Assembly: GCA_030848545.1 (NCBI GenBank) | Contig: JAVDCA010000008.1 | Location: 62,001-126,000 of the forward strand | Length of the DNA: 64,000 bases | Direction: 5' to 3' | DNA from: Astrobacterium formosum | GTDB taxonomy: Bacteria; Pseudomonadota; Alphaproteobacteria; Rhizobiales; Xanthobacteraceae | Shown: positions 35,893 through 44,832 of the stretch, piece by piece | Layout: every line of letters starts with the position of its first letter | Numbering within the stretch: the first letter of the stretch is position 1 | Program-made: the position numbers and the translations under genes | Notes under the pieces: generated by a model | Told to the model about the DNA's origin: nothing | Databases searched by the model: none | The model's input: only the letters and a program-made list of their open reading frames with translations

Positions 35893-36585
35893 TCAGCTTC
35901 GGTCGATCAGTGGATCCGGCGACGCAAGACCGATCAGCTTGTCGCGATCGACGATCCGGATTTCGCGTCCTTCACTGACGATGCAATCGGTGGCCAGCGT
36001 CGCGAGATTGCGCGACAGGTTTTCGGGAGTCATGCCGAGCAGAGACGCAATGGTGCGCTTGTCGGAGCTAATCGAAAAAGTTCCTTTGCCTCCACTCAGG
36101 GCATCGTTCTGCAGGATCCAATTCGCCAGCCGTTCGATGCCGGTACGCAATTTTTGATTCTTCAGTTCGCGAACGACGTCGCGGTAGCGTTGCGCCAGTT
36201 CGCTGACGACCGCGCGGGCGAACATCGCGTCCTGCCCGAATACACCACGCACCGCTTCGGCAGGAATCATCAGGACCTGCGCCGGGGTCAGCGTCCGCGC
36301 CGATTTGAGATAGACCTCGTCCTGAATGACGGCGGCGAGGATGAAAGTAGTAACCGGCTGAATGATGTCGATGGTCGTTTCGCGGCCGCCGTGGGCCGCA
36401 AACAATTCGACCGCGCCCTCCACGACGACGTGCAGGAAGTCGGCCCGTTCGCCCTCGGAAATGAGCACCACACGGGTCGGGAACCGCTGCAGGAATGCGC
36501 CACGGAAGAGTTCGTCGAACCGAGGGTCCGCCATTCCCTTGAACAAGGGGAGGGCGCGGACGAGGTCTAGATCCTGAGTACGCAT
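35893..36585 (-). CDS. Crp/Fnr family regulator without FeS cysteines (NarR/DNR-like)
   Basis: The 230-residue protein has a cyclic-nucleotide-binding-like sensor domain (DELFRGAFLQRFPTRVVLIS, VVVEGAVELFAAHGG), a long dimer helix, and a Crp-type winged helix with SISSDKRTIASLLGMTPENLSRNLATL as its HTH region. From ATG 36585 there are no N-terminal cysteines, so it cannot hold an FNR-type [4Fe-4S] cluster. A cysteine-free regulator next to narK-narGHJI is how NarR is placed in Paracoccus pantotrophus; a DNR-type NO sensor is the alternative. A start at 36651 is rejected because it would overlap an FNR-type box. Two such boxes lie between it and narK. Confidence 0.88.
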   Translation of the reverse strand: MRTQDLDLVRALPLFKGMADPRFDELFRGAFLQRFPTRVVLISEGERADFLHVVVEGAVELFAAHGGRETTIDIIQPVTTFILAAVIQDEVYLKSARTLTPAQVLMIPAEAVRGVFGQDAMFARAVVSELAQRYRDVVRELKNQKLRTGIERLANWILQNDALSGGKGTFSISSDKRTIASLLGMTPENLSRNLATLATDCIVSEGREIRIVDRDKLIGLASPDPLIDRS

Positions 36586-36637
36586 GATGGGTCCAGCATG
36601 AGGGCTCTTATCTGCATCGTCTCGCAACTGAACGCAA

Positions 36638-36651
36638 TTGATGTTTATCAA
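36638..36651. promoter_or_regulatory. FNR-type box near the Crp/Fnr gene
   Basis: TTGATGTTTATCAA is a perfect match to the FNR consensus TTGAT-N4-ATCAA. Its centre is 59 bases upstream of the regulator's ATG, and a -10-like GATAAG (minus strand, 36612-36607) lies at class II distance. It probably controls the regulator gene (autoregulation or control by FNR). Confidence 0.75.
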
Positions 36652-36772
36652 GCCATGTACAGGACTTAATCAACCGCAAGAGCGATATTGGCTTTATCTC
36701 GAGGCATCAAATAATAACGGCGTATCCGCAAAGTATAAAAGCGAAGAGAATCTCACGATCGAGGCCCAATAC

Positions 36773-36786
36773 TTGACTTTGGTCAA
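36773..36786. promoter_or_regulatory. FNR-type box near narK
   Basis: TTGACTTTGGTCAA is a perfect dyad of the form TTGAC-N4-GTCAA, a variant seen for members of the Crp/Fnr superfamily. Its centre is about 64 bases before the narK ATG at 36844, suited to activation of the nar operon; the -10 region at the expected distance (near GAATGT, 36810-36815) is weak, as is usual for activated promoters. Confidence 0.65.
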
Positions 36787-36843
36787 CGAGCTTCGCTCCG
36801 CGCTCTGGCGAATGTCGTCCACGATCAGTGCAGAGGCGACACG

Positions 36844-39597
36844 ATGCAGAGTTCCGTGCAAATCGCAGACACCGGCCGCGAAAATTCGCACGCGTCCGGT
36901 GGACGTGGAGCCGACGGTTACGAGACGCGCAAGCAGTACACCGTACTGGCCATGAACACTTTGGCCTTCACGGTCAATTTCGCCGTGTGGACGATGTTCT
37001 CGGTCATCGGCATTCGGATCAAGGAGCAACTCGGACTGAACGAGACCGAGTTCGGCCTCCTGGTGGCGACACCCATCCTCACCGGTTCGCTGGTGCGTCT
37101 GCCGCTCGGGATTCTCACCGACCGCTTCGGTGGTCGCATCGTTTTCTTCCTGCAGATGATCACGGTCGCGGTGCCGACCTACGGCCTCGCCTTCGCGACC
37201 GAGTACTGGCAGTACCTCGTCATCGGCCTGTTCGTCGGCCTCGCCGGCGGTTCGTTCGCGGTCGGCATCGCCTACACCTCGGCCTGGTTTCCCAAGGAGA
37301 AGCAGGGCACCGCCATGGGCATCTTCGGCGCCGGCAATGCCGGCTCTGCGGTCACCAATCTGGCGGCGCCGCTGATCATCGTCGCGTTCGGCTGGCGGGC
37401 GGTGCCGCAGGTCTACTCCGTCGCCATGCTGGTGATGGCGGTGGTGTTCTGGTTCTGCACGTATCCGGATCCGCAACTGGAGGCACGGCGCCAGCGCGGC
37501 AAGTGGCCGGCTTTGAGCGACCAGCTGGCGCCTCTGGCGGAACTACGTTTGTGGCGCTTCGGACTTGCCTACTTCTTCGTCTTCGGCGGTTTCGTCGCGC
37601 TCGCCCTGTGGCTGCCGAAATACTACATCGCCGAATACGGCCTCTCCCTGCAGTCGGCGGCCTTCATCACCATGTTCTTCACCCTGCCGTCGGGCCTCAT
37701 CCGCGCGCTGGGCGGTTGGATCTCGGACCGCTTTGGCGGCAGCACGACCACCTGGTGGGTGATGTGGGTCTGCATCGTCTGCCTGTTCTTCCTGTCCTAT
37801 CCGCCCACGACGCTGGTGGTTCACGGCATCAAGGGCGATGTGCAACTTCACATCGCCGTCGGCGTCACGCTCTTCACCATCCTGATCTTCATCGTCGGCG
37901 TCGCCCAGGGCATCGGCAAGGCCAGCGTCTACCGCGAACTCGCCGACTACTACCCGGCCAACATGGGCGCGGTCGGCGGCATGGTCGGCGTCATCGGCGG
38001 TCTCGGCGGGTTCGCGCTTCCCATCGTCTTCGGCATCGCCGCCGATGCCACCAATGTGCGCAGCAGCACCTTCATGCTGATGTACGCCGTGGTCGCAGGC
38101 GTCATGGTGTGGACCTGGCTGGCGGAGAGGGGCGAACGCGCCGCTGTCCTGGAGCGCGAGCCGGCACTGCGCGAGCAGATGGTCAAGGTGCACTTGCTGG
38201 ACGTGCGCGCCGTGCCGCGCTGGCTGACCGACTGGCGTCCCGACGATACCGGCTTCTGGCAGTTGCAGGGCCGGGCGGTCGCGCTACGCAACCTGGTCCT
38301 GTCCATGCCGCCGCTGTTTCTGTCATTCGCGGTGTGGATGGTGTGGTCCGTGGTCGTGGTCGAACTGCCCAAGATCGGCTTCACGTTCACCACTGATCAG
38401 TTGTTCTGGCTGGCGGCGGCGCCGGGCATTTCCGGTGGTGCCTTGCGGCTCGCCTACTCGTTCGTGGTCCCGATCTTCGGCGGCCGCAATTGGACGGTGT
38501 TCTCGACCGCCTCGCTGCTGCTGCCCACCCTGTGGATGGCCCTGGCGGTCCAGGATCCGTCGACCAACTACGCGGTGTTCTTCGCCATCGCGCTGCTGTG
38601 CGGGCTGGGCGGCGGCAATTTCTCCGCCAGCATGGCCAATATCAGCTTCTTCTTCCCCAGAACGATGCAGGGCACGGCGCTCGGCTGGAACGCGGGCGTC
38701 GGCAATCTCGGCGTCGGCATCATGCAGGCGGTGGTACCGCTGGTCATCTATGGCGGCGCCCTGGCGATCATGGGCGGGACGTCCCAGAGCCACACCGACG
38801 GCGCCACCGTCAGCCGCGTGTGGATGCAGAACGCCGCCTTCATCTGGGTGCCGTTCATTTTGGTCGCCACCATCGCGGCCGCCTGGGGCCAGAACAACAT
38901 CCGCGGCGTCAAGGCGAGTTTCGGTGAGCAAGTCGGCATCTTCCGTAACAAGCACGCCTGGATCCTGGCGTGGCTCTACACCGGCACGTTCGGATCGTTC
39001 ATCGGCTTCGCTGCCGCTTTCCCGCAACTCCTGTCGACGCTCTATCCGGCTTCCGAACTCAAGCACTGGGCCTTCGTCGGTCCGCTTCTGGGCGCGCTCG
39101 TGCGTCCACTCGGCGGCTGGCTGTCCGACCGGCTCGGCGGCGGCAAGGTCACGCTGTGGAATTTCGTCACCATGCTGGTCGCGGCGATCTCGGTCGTCGC
39201 CTTCCTGCCCTCGAGTCCGAATGACGCCACGCTGCCGTGGTTCTACGCCGGCTTCATCCTCTTGTTCGTCACCACCGGGATCGGCAACGGGTCGGTCTTC
39301 CATGCTGTGCCGAACATCTTCCTGAAGCTGCATGCCCGCGGCGTCGCGGGCGGCGATGAATCCGCCAGGAAGCGCGCCATCGCCGAGGGCGAACTCGAAG
39401 CCTCGGTCGCGCTCGGCTTCACCGCCGGTATCGCGGCGTTCGGATTGTTCTTCATCCCGGCGCTGATCGGCATTTCCATCAACGCCACCGGCACGCCGCG
39501 CATGGCGCTGATCATTTTCGTGGCGTTCTACGCGAGCTGCGTGATGGCGACATGGTGGTGGTACCGGCGCGCCAACGCCGAAATCCGCTGTGACTGA
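36844..39597 (+). CDS. narK: Nitrate/nitrite transporter NarK1-NarK2 fusion
   Basis: The 917-residue membrane protein contains two complete MFS domains of the nitrate/nitrite porter family. The first half (about residues 35-440) is NarK1-like, with FGLLVATPILTGSLVRLPLG and WFPKEKQGTAMGIFGAGNAG. The second (about 480-910) is NarK2-like, with FAVWMVWSVVV, GGGNFSASMANISFFFP and a GNGSVFHAVPNIF signature. In Paracoccus the fused protein brings in nitrate by proton symport through one half and exchanges nitrate for nitrite through the other. GAGG nine bases before ATG 36844 sets the start. It is first in the nar operon, behind an FNR-type box. Confidence 0.95.
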   Translation: MQSSVQIADTGRENSHASGGRGADGYETRKQYTVLAMNTLAFTVNFAVWTMFSVIGIRIKEQLGLNETEFGLLVATPILTGSLVRLPLGILTDRFGGRIVFFLQMITVAVPTYGLAFATEYWQYLVIGLFVGLAGGSFAVGIAYTSAWFPKEKQGTAMGIFGAGNAGSAVTNLAAPLIIVAFGWRAVPQVYSVAMLVMAVVFWFCTYPDPQLEARRQRGKWPALSDQLAPLAELRLWRFGLAYFFVFGGFVALALWLPKYYIAEYGLSLQSAAFITMFFTLPSGLIRALGGWISDRFGGSTTTWWVMWVCIVCLFFLSYPPTTLVVHGIKGDVQLHIAVGVTLFTILIFIVGVAQGIGKASVYRELADYYPANMGAVGGMVGVIGGLGGFALPIVFGIAADATNVRSSTFMLMYAVVAGVMVWTWLAERGERAAVLEREPALREQMVKVHLLDVRAVPRWLTDWRPDDTGFWQLQGRAVALRNLVLSMPPLFLSFAVWMVWSVVVVELPKIGFTFTTDQLFWLAAAPGISGGALRLAYSFVVPIFGGRNWTVFSTASLLLPTLWMALAVQDPSTNYAVFFAIALLCGLGGGNFSASMANISFFFPRTMQGTALGWNAGVGNLGVGIMQAVVPLVIYGGALAIMGGTSQSHTDGATVSRVWMQNAAFIWVPFILVATIAAAWGQNNIRGVKASFGEQVGIFRNKHAWILAWLYTGTFGSFIGFAAAFPQLLSTLYPASELKHWAFVGPLLGALVRPLGGWLSDRLGGGKVTLWNFVTMLVAAISVVAFLPSSPNDATLPWFYAGFILLFVTTGIGNGSVFHAVPNIFLKLHARGVAGGDESARKRAIAEGELEASVALGFTAGIAAFGLFFIPALIGISINATGTPRMALIIFVAFYASCVMATWWWYRRANAEIRCD

Positions 39598-39648
39598 GCG
39601 TTGAACGGTCAAGCTTCAAACGTGATGGCGAGATCATTGGGGGACGGC

Positions 39649-41058
39649 ATGTCGGCGATCAGGGACTGGACCATCGAAGACAAGAAATTCTGGGAATCGA
39701 CCGGCAAGCGCATCGCGATCCGCAATCTCTGGATCTCCATTCCGGCGCTGCTGCTCGCCTTCGCGGTGTGGATGGTGTGGTCGGTGGTGGTCGCCAAGCT
39801 GCCGGCGGTCGGATTCAAGTTCTCGACCGACCAGTTGTTCTGGCTCGCCGCCATGCCGGGCCTGTCGGGTGCAACTCTTCGTATCTTTTATTCGTTCATG
39901 CCGCCGATCTTCGGCGGCCGGCGCTGGACCGCCATCGCCACCGCTTCGCTGATGATTCCGGCCCTCGGCATAGGCTATGCCGTGCAACGGCCCGACACGC
40001 CCTACATGGCATTCCTCGCGCTGTCGCTTCTGTGCGGCTTCGGCGGCGGCAATTTCGCCTCCTCGATGGCCAACATCTCGTTCTTCTTTCCGCGCGCCGA
40101 GAAGGGCCATGCCCTCGCCCTCAATGCCGGCCTCGGCAATCTCGGCGTCAGCGTCGTCCAGTTCGTCATTCCGCTGGTCATCACCGCGGGCGTGTTCGGC
40201 TTGCTCGGCGGCGACCCGCAGGTGGCGGCCGGCGATACCAGGCTGTGGCTGCAGAATGCCGGTTTCGTGTGGGTGCCATTCATCGCCGCGTCCGCGCTCG
40301 CGGCGTGGTTCGGCATGAACGACCTTGTCGCCATGAAGGCGTCGTTCGCCGCCCAGGCGGTGATCTTCCGGCGCAAGCACAACTGGCTGATGTGCTGGCT
40401 CTATACCGGCACCTTCGGCTCTTTCATCGGCTATTCGGCCGGATTCCCGCTGCTCGCCAAGACCCAGTTTCCCGACGTCGATTCGCTGCAGCTCGTTTTC
40501 CTCGGTCCGCTGGTGGGCGCGATCTCCCGCTCGGCAACCGGCTGGGTATCCGACCGTTGGGGCGGCGGACGCGTCACTTTATGGGTGTTCCTGGCGATGA
40601 TCGCCGGCGTTCTTGGTGTTCTCTATTTCCTCGGCATCAAGGATCAGCCCGGCGCGTTCTACGGCTTCTTCGCCATGTTCATGGTGCTGTTTTTCGCTAC
40701 CGGGGTCGGCAACGCATCGACCTTTCAGATGATCCCGGCGATCATGCGCACCGAGATGCCGCGCCTGTTGCCGCAGCTCACTGCCGCGGATCGCCAGCGG
40801 CAGGCGGAAATGGAATCGGCAGCCATCATCGGCTTCACGTCGGCCATCGCCGCCTACGGCGCCTTCTTCATCCCCAAGGCCTACGGAACCTCGATCTCGC
40901 TGACCGGCGGACCCGAGATGGCGCTGTGGTGCTTCCTCGGCTTCTACGTCACCTGCGTGGTCATCACATACGCCTTCTATACACGCCGCGGCGGCCTCCT
41001 CCACGACGTCGAGCACGGCCCGACCTTGCCGCCCGCCTCTCCCCGAGCCGCAGCATAA
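39649..41058 (+). CDS. narK: Second NarK-type nitrate/nitrite transporter
   Basis: The 469-residue MFS protein (12 membrane segments) is closely similar to the C-terminal half of the preceding fusion: both share FAVWMVWSVVV, TDQLFWLAA, PIFGGR and MANISFFFPR, and each has a NS-type glycine-rich helix (LLCGFGGGNFASSMANISFF). It has extra N-terminal residues WTIEDKKFWESTGKRIA. ATG 39649, with GGGGGA just upstream, is chosen over in-frame TTG 39601 and ATG 39625. It probably arose by duplication of the NarK2 half, giving three transporter modules before narG. Confidence 0.93.
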   Translation: MSAIRDWTIEDKKFWESTGKRIAIRNLWISIPALLLAFAVWMVWSVVVAKLPAVGFKFSTDQLFWLAAMPGLSGATLRIFYSFMPPIFGGRRWTAIATASLMIPALGIGYAVQRPDTPYMAFLALSLLCGFGGGNFASSMANISFFFPRAEKGHALALNAGLGNLGVSVVQFVIPLVITAGVFGLLGGDPQVAAGDTRLWLQNAGFVWVPFIAASALAAWFGMNDLVAMKASFAAQAVIFRRKHNWLMCWLYTGTFGSFIGYSAGFPLLAKTQFPDVDSLQLVFLGPLVGAISRSATGWVSDRWGGGRVTLWVFLAMIAGVLGVLYFLGIKDQPGAFYGFFAMFMVLFFATGVGNASTFQMIPAIMRTEMPRLLPQLTAADRQRQAEMESAAIIGFTSAIAAYGAFFIPKAYGTSISLTGGPEMALWCFLGFYVTCVVITYAFYTRRGGLLHDVEHGPTLPPASPRAAA

Positions 41059-41070
41059 GCGGAGACAGTC

Positions 41071-44000
41071 ATGAGCCATTTCCTCGATCGTCTGACCTTC
41101 TTCAAGCGCACCGTCGACACCTTTTCCGACGGCCACGGCATCGTCACCAGCGAGGACCGGCGCTGGGAGGACGGCTATCGCAAGCGCTGGCAGCACGACA
41201 AGATCGTGCGCTCGACCCACGGCGCCAACTGTACCGGCTCGTGCTCGTGGAAAATCTATGTCAAGGGCGGCATCGTCACCTGGGAGACGCAGCAGACCGA
41301 CTATCCGCGCACGCGCCCCGACTTGCCCAACCACGAACCGCGCGGCTGCTCGCGCGGGGCGAGCTACTCCTGGTATCTCTACTCCGGCAACCGGGTGAAA
41401 TACCCGCTGGTGCGTTCGCGGCTGATGAAGCTGTGGCGCGAGGCGCGCGCCATCAGGACGCCGGTGGCCGCCTGGGCGTCGATCGTCGAGGATCCGAACA
41501 AGCGCGATGCCTATACCAAGAAGCGCGGCTGCGGCGGCTTCGTGCGGGCGACCTGGGACGAGGTCACTGAGATCATCGCCGCCGCCAACGCCTACACGAC
41601 CAAGACCTACGGTCCGGACCGGGTCATCGGCTTCTCGCCGATCCCGGCGATGTCGATGGTGTCCTACGCGGCCGGCGCACGATATCTGTCGTTGCTCGGC
41701 GGCGTCTGCATGTCGTTCTACGACTGGTACTGCGACCTGCCGCCGTCTTCGCCCCAAACCTGGGGCGAACAGACCGACGTGCCCGAAAGCGCCGACTGGT
41801 ACAATTCCGGCTTTCTCATCCTGTGGGGCTCCAACGTGCCACAGACGCGCACGCCGGACGCCCATTTCTATACCGAGGCGCGCTACCGTGGCGCCAAGAG
41901 CGTCGTCATCTGCCCGGACTATTCGGAAGCTTCGAAATTCGCCGACCTGTGGATTTCGGTGAAGCAGGGCACCGACGCAGCCCTCGCCATGGCCATGGGC
42001 CATGTCATCCTGCGCGAGTTCCACATCGACCGGCAGGCGACCTACTTCGCAGACTATGTGCGCCAATACACCGACATGCCGATGCTGGTGCGGCTGGTGA
42101 AGGGCGCCAACGGCAAGCTGGTACCCGACCGGCTGGTCCGCGCGTGCGACTTCACCGGCCAGCTCGGCGAGAGCAACAATGCCGAATGGAAGACCGTCGC
42201 CTATGACGAGCGCTCGGATGCCGTCGTGGCGCCGAACGGTTCGGCCGGCTTCCGTTGGGGCGAAAAGGGCAAGTGGAACCTGGAGGAGAAGGAGTCCTCC
42301 GGTCGTGAGACGCGGCTGCGCCTGACACTCGCCGACGTCGAAGACGAGATGGCCGACGTTGGCTTTCCGTATTTCGGCAATATCGAGCACGACCATTTCA
42401 CCGGGACCGACCACCAGAGCGTGCTGGTGCGAAAAGTGCCGGCCAAGAAGGTCAAGCTGGCCGACGGCGAGGCGCTGGTTGCGACCGTCTACGACCTGTT
42501 CGTCGCCAATTACGGTCTCGACCGTGGCTTCGGCGGCGACAACGTGGCGAAGAGCTACGATCAGGACGAGCCCTACACGCCGGCCTGGGCGGAAAAGATC
42601 ACCGGCGTGCCGCGCGATCAGATCATCACGGTGGCCCGCGAGTTCGCCCTCAACGCCGAGAAGACCAATGGCCGCTCGATGGTCATCATCGGCGCTGCCA
42701 TGAACCACTGGTTCCACTGCGACATGAACTATCGCGGCGTCATCAATATGCTGGTGATGTGCGGCTGCGTCGGCCAGTCGGGGGGAGGGTGGTCGCATTA
42801 TGTCGGCCAGGAAAAACTCAGGCCGCAGTCCGGATGGACGCCGCTTGCCTTCGGCCTCGACTGGAACCGGCCGCCGCGGCAGCAGAACTCGACCTCGTTC
42901 TTCTACGCCCACACCGATCAGTGGCGTTACGAGACGCTGGACATCAAGGAAATCCTGTCGCCGACGGCGCCGGTCGGGCCGTGGGACGGCGCCATCATCG
43001 ACTACAATGTGCGCGCGGAGCGCATGGGCTGGCTGCCGTCGGCGCCGCAACTCGAGACCAATCCGCTGACGATTGCCGCCAAGGCGGCGGCGAAAGGCCA
43101 GGAGCCCAAGGACTACGTCGTCGCGTCGCTGAAGTCCGGGAATATGAAGCTGTCCTGCGACGACCCCGACAAGCCGGTTAACTGGCCGCGCAACATGTTC
43201 GTGTGGCGCTCCAACCTGCTCGGCTCGTCGGGCAAGGGCCACGAGTATTTTTTGAAGCATCTGCTCGGCACCAGCCACGGCGTCCTCGGCAAGGACCTCG
43301 GCGAGGATGGCCGCCAGAAGCCCCTCGAAGTCGCCTGGCATGATGAGGCACCCGAAGGAAAGCTCGATCTCCTGGTCACGCTCGACTTCCGCATGTCGAC
43401 CACCTGCGTCTACTCCGACATCGTGCTGCCGACCGCGACCTGGTACGAGAAGAACGACCTCAACACCTCCGACATGCACCCGTTCATCCACCCGCTGACC
43501 GCGGCCGTGGATCCGCTATGGGAGTCGCGTAGCGACTGGGAGATCTACAAGGCGATCGCCAAGAAATTCTCCGAGATCGCGCCGGAGGTGCTCGGGGTCG
43601 AGAAAGACGTGGTGCTGACCCCGATCATGCACGACACCGCCGGAGAAATCGCCCAGGCGCTCGACGTCAAGGACTGGAAGAAGGGCGAAGTCGAAGCCAT
43701 CCCCGGCAAGACCATGCCGCAGGTGACGGTGGTCGAGCGCGACTATCCCAACCTCTACAAGCGTTTCACCTCGCTCGGACCGCTGATGCAAAAGCTCGGC
43801 AACGGCGGCAAGGGCATGAGCTGGAACACCGAGCATGAGGTCGAGTTCCTCAAGCACCTCAACGGCGTCGTCACCGAGGACGGCCCGACCAAGGGCCTCG
43901 CCCGCATCGACACCGACATCGACGCGACGGAAGTGATCCTGTCGCTGGCGCCGGAAACCAACGGCGAGGTCGCCGTCAAGGCGTGGCAATCGCTCGGCGG

Positions 44001-44832
44001 ATTCACCGGCCGCGAGCACGCCCATCTCGCCGTCCCGAAGGAGGACGAAAAGATCCGCTTCCGCGATGTCGTCGCCCAGCCGCGCAAGATCATCTCGTCG
44101 CCGATCTGGTCGGGGCTGGAGTCGGACAAGGTCTGCTACAACGCCAGCTACACCAATGTGCACGAATTGATCCCGTGGCGCACGCTGACCGGCCGTCAGC
44201 AGCTCTACCAGGATCATCTGTGGATGCGCGCCTTCGGCGAGGCGTTATGCGTGTATCGGCCACCGATCGACACCAAGGCGGTCAAGCCGGTCATCGACCG
44301 TAAGCCGAACGGCAACAAGACGGTGGTGTTGAACTTCATCACCCCGCACCAGAAATGGGGCATTCACTCCACCTACACCGACAACCTGCTGATGCTGACG
44401 CTGTCGCGCGGCGGCCCGATCGTGTGGATCAGCGAGGTCGACGCCCGAAAAGGCGGCATCGTCGACAATGATTGGATCGAGGCGTTCAATTCCAACGGCG
44501 CGCTGGTGGCGCGTGCCGTCGTATCCCAGCGCGTCAAGGAGGGCATGTGCATGATGTACCATGCCCAGGAGAAGATCGTGAACGTGCCCGGCTCCGAGCA
44601 GACCGGGCAGCGCGGCGGCATCCACAATTCGGTGACGCGTGCGGTGTTGAAGCCGACCCACATGATCGGGGGCTACGTCCAACAGGCCTACGGCTTCAAT
44701 TACTACGGCACGATCGGCACGAACCGCGACGAGTTCGTCGCCATCCGCAAGATGGCCAATGTCGACTGGCTAGACCGGCCCATATCCGACCAACCGGCCC
44801 AGACAAAGCCCAGCATGGAGGCCGCAGAATGA
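41071..44832 (+). CDS. narG: Respiratory nitrate reductase alpha subunit
   Basis: NarG is the molybdenum catalytic subunit, on the cytoplasmic side of the membrane, reducing nitrate to nitrite. The 1253-residue protein is full length. His50, Cys54 and Cys58 in STHGANCTGSCSWKIY, together with the Cys of EPRGCSRGASYSW, bind the FS0 cluster. The bis-MGD pocket appears in LGGVCMSFYDWYCDLPPSSP, with the Asp ligand of Mo, and PQTRTPDAHFYTEARY. There is no twin-arginine signal, as expected of the membrane-bound inward-facing type. GCGGAGACAGTC precedes the ATG. It overlaps narH by four bases. Confidence 0.98.
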   Translation: MSHFLDRLTFFKRTVDTFSDGHGIVTSEDRRWEDGYRKRWQHDKIVRSTHGANCTGSCSWKIYVKGGIVTWETQQTDYPRTRPDLPNHEPRGCSRGASYSWYLYSGNRVKYPLVRSRLMKLWREARAIRTPVAAWASIVEDPNKRDAYTKKRGCGGFVRATWDEVTEIIAAANAYTTKTYGPDRVIGFSPIPAMSMVSYAAGARYLSLLGGVCMSFYDWYCDLPPSSPQTWGEQTDVPESADWYNSGFLILWGSNVPQTRTPDAHFYTEARYRGAKSVVICPDYSEASKFADLWISVKQGTDAALAMAMGHVILREFHIDRQATYFADYVRQYTDMPMLVRLVKGANGKLVPDRLVRACDFTGQLGESNNAEWKTVAYDERSDAVVAPNGSAGFRWGEKGKWNLEEKESSGRETRLRLTLADVEDEMADVGFPYFGNIEHDHFTGTDHQSVLVRKVPAKKVKLADGEALVATVYDLFVANYGLDRGFGGDNVAKSYDQDEPYTPAWAEKITGVPRDQIITVAREFALNAEKTNGRSMVIIGAAMNHWFHCDMNYRGVINMLVMCGCVGQSGGGWSHYVGQEKLRPQSGWTPLAFGLDWNRPPRQQNSTSFFYAHTDQWRYETLDIKEILSPTAPVGPWDGAIIDYNVRAERMGWLPSAPQLETNPLTIAAKAAAKGQEPKDYVVASLKSGNMKLSCDDPDKPVNWPRNMFVWRSNLLGSSGKGHEYFLKHLLGTSHGVLGKDLGEDGRQKPLEVAWHDEAPEGKLDLLVTLDFRMSTTCVYSDIVLPTATWYEKNDLNTSDMHPFIHPLTAAVDPLWESRSDWEIYKAIAKKFSEIAPEVLGVEKDVVLTPIMHDTAGEIAQALDVKDWKKGEVEAIPGKTMPQVTVVERDYPNLYKRFTSLGPLMQKLGNGGKGMSWNTEHEVEFLKHLNGVVTEDGPTKGLARIDTDIDATEVILSLAPETNGEVAVKAWQSLGGFTGREHAHLAVPKEDEKIRFRDVVAQPRKIISSPIWSGLESDKVCYNASYTNVHELIPWRTLTGRQQLYQDHLWMRAFGEALCVYRPPIDTKAVKPVIDRKPNGNKTVVLNFITPHQKWGIHSTYTDNLLMLTLSRGGPIVWISEVDARKGGIVDNDWIEAFNSNGALVARAVVSQRVKEGMCMMYHAQEKIVNVPGSEQTGQRGGIHNSVTRAVLKPTHMIGGYVQQAYGFNYYGTIGTNRDEFVAIRKMANVDWLDRPISDQPAQTKPSMEAAE

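Noticed and set aside
36586..36651. Upstream ATG (36651) for the Crp/Fnr gene, which would add an N-terminal Cys
   Set aside because: It would place an FNR consensus box inside the coding region, and relatives start near the second methionine. One Cys would not make an FNR-type cluster anyway.
40579..43491. Open frame of 970 codons on the minus strand
   Set aside because: It lies wholly antisense to narG and narK, which carry clear motifs; its translation is a GC-rich mirror composition (many Arg, Gly, Val, His) with no family pattern.
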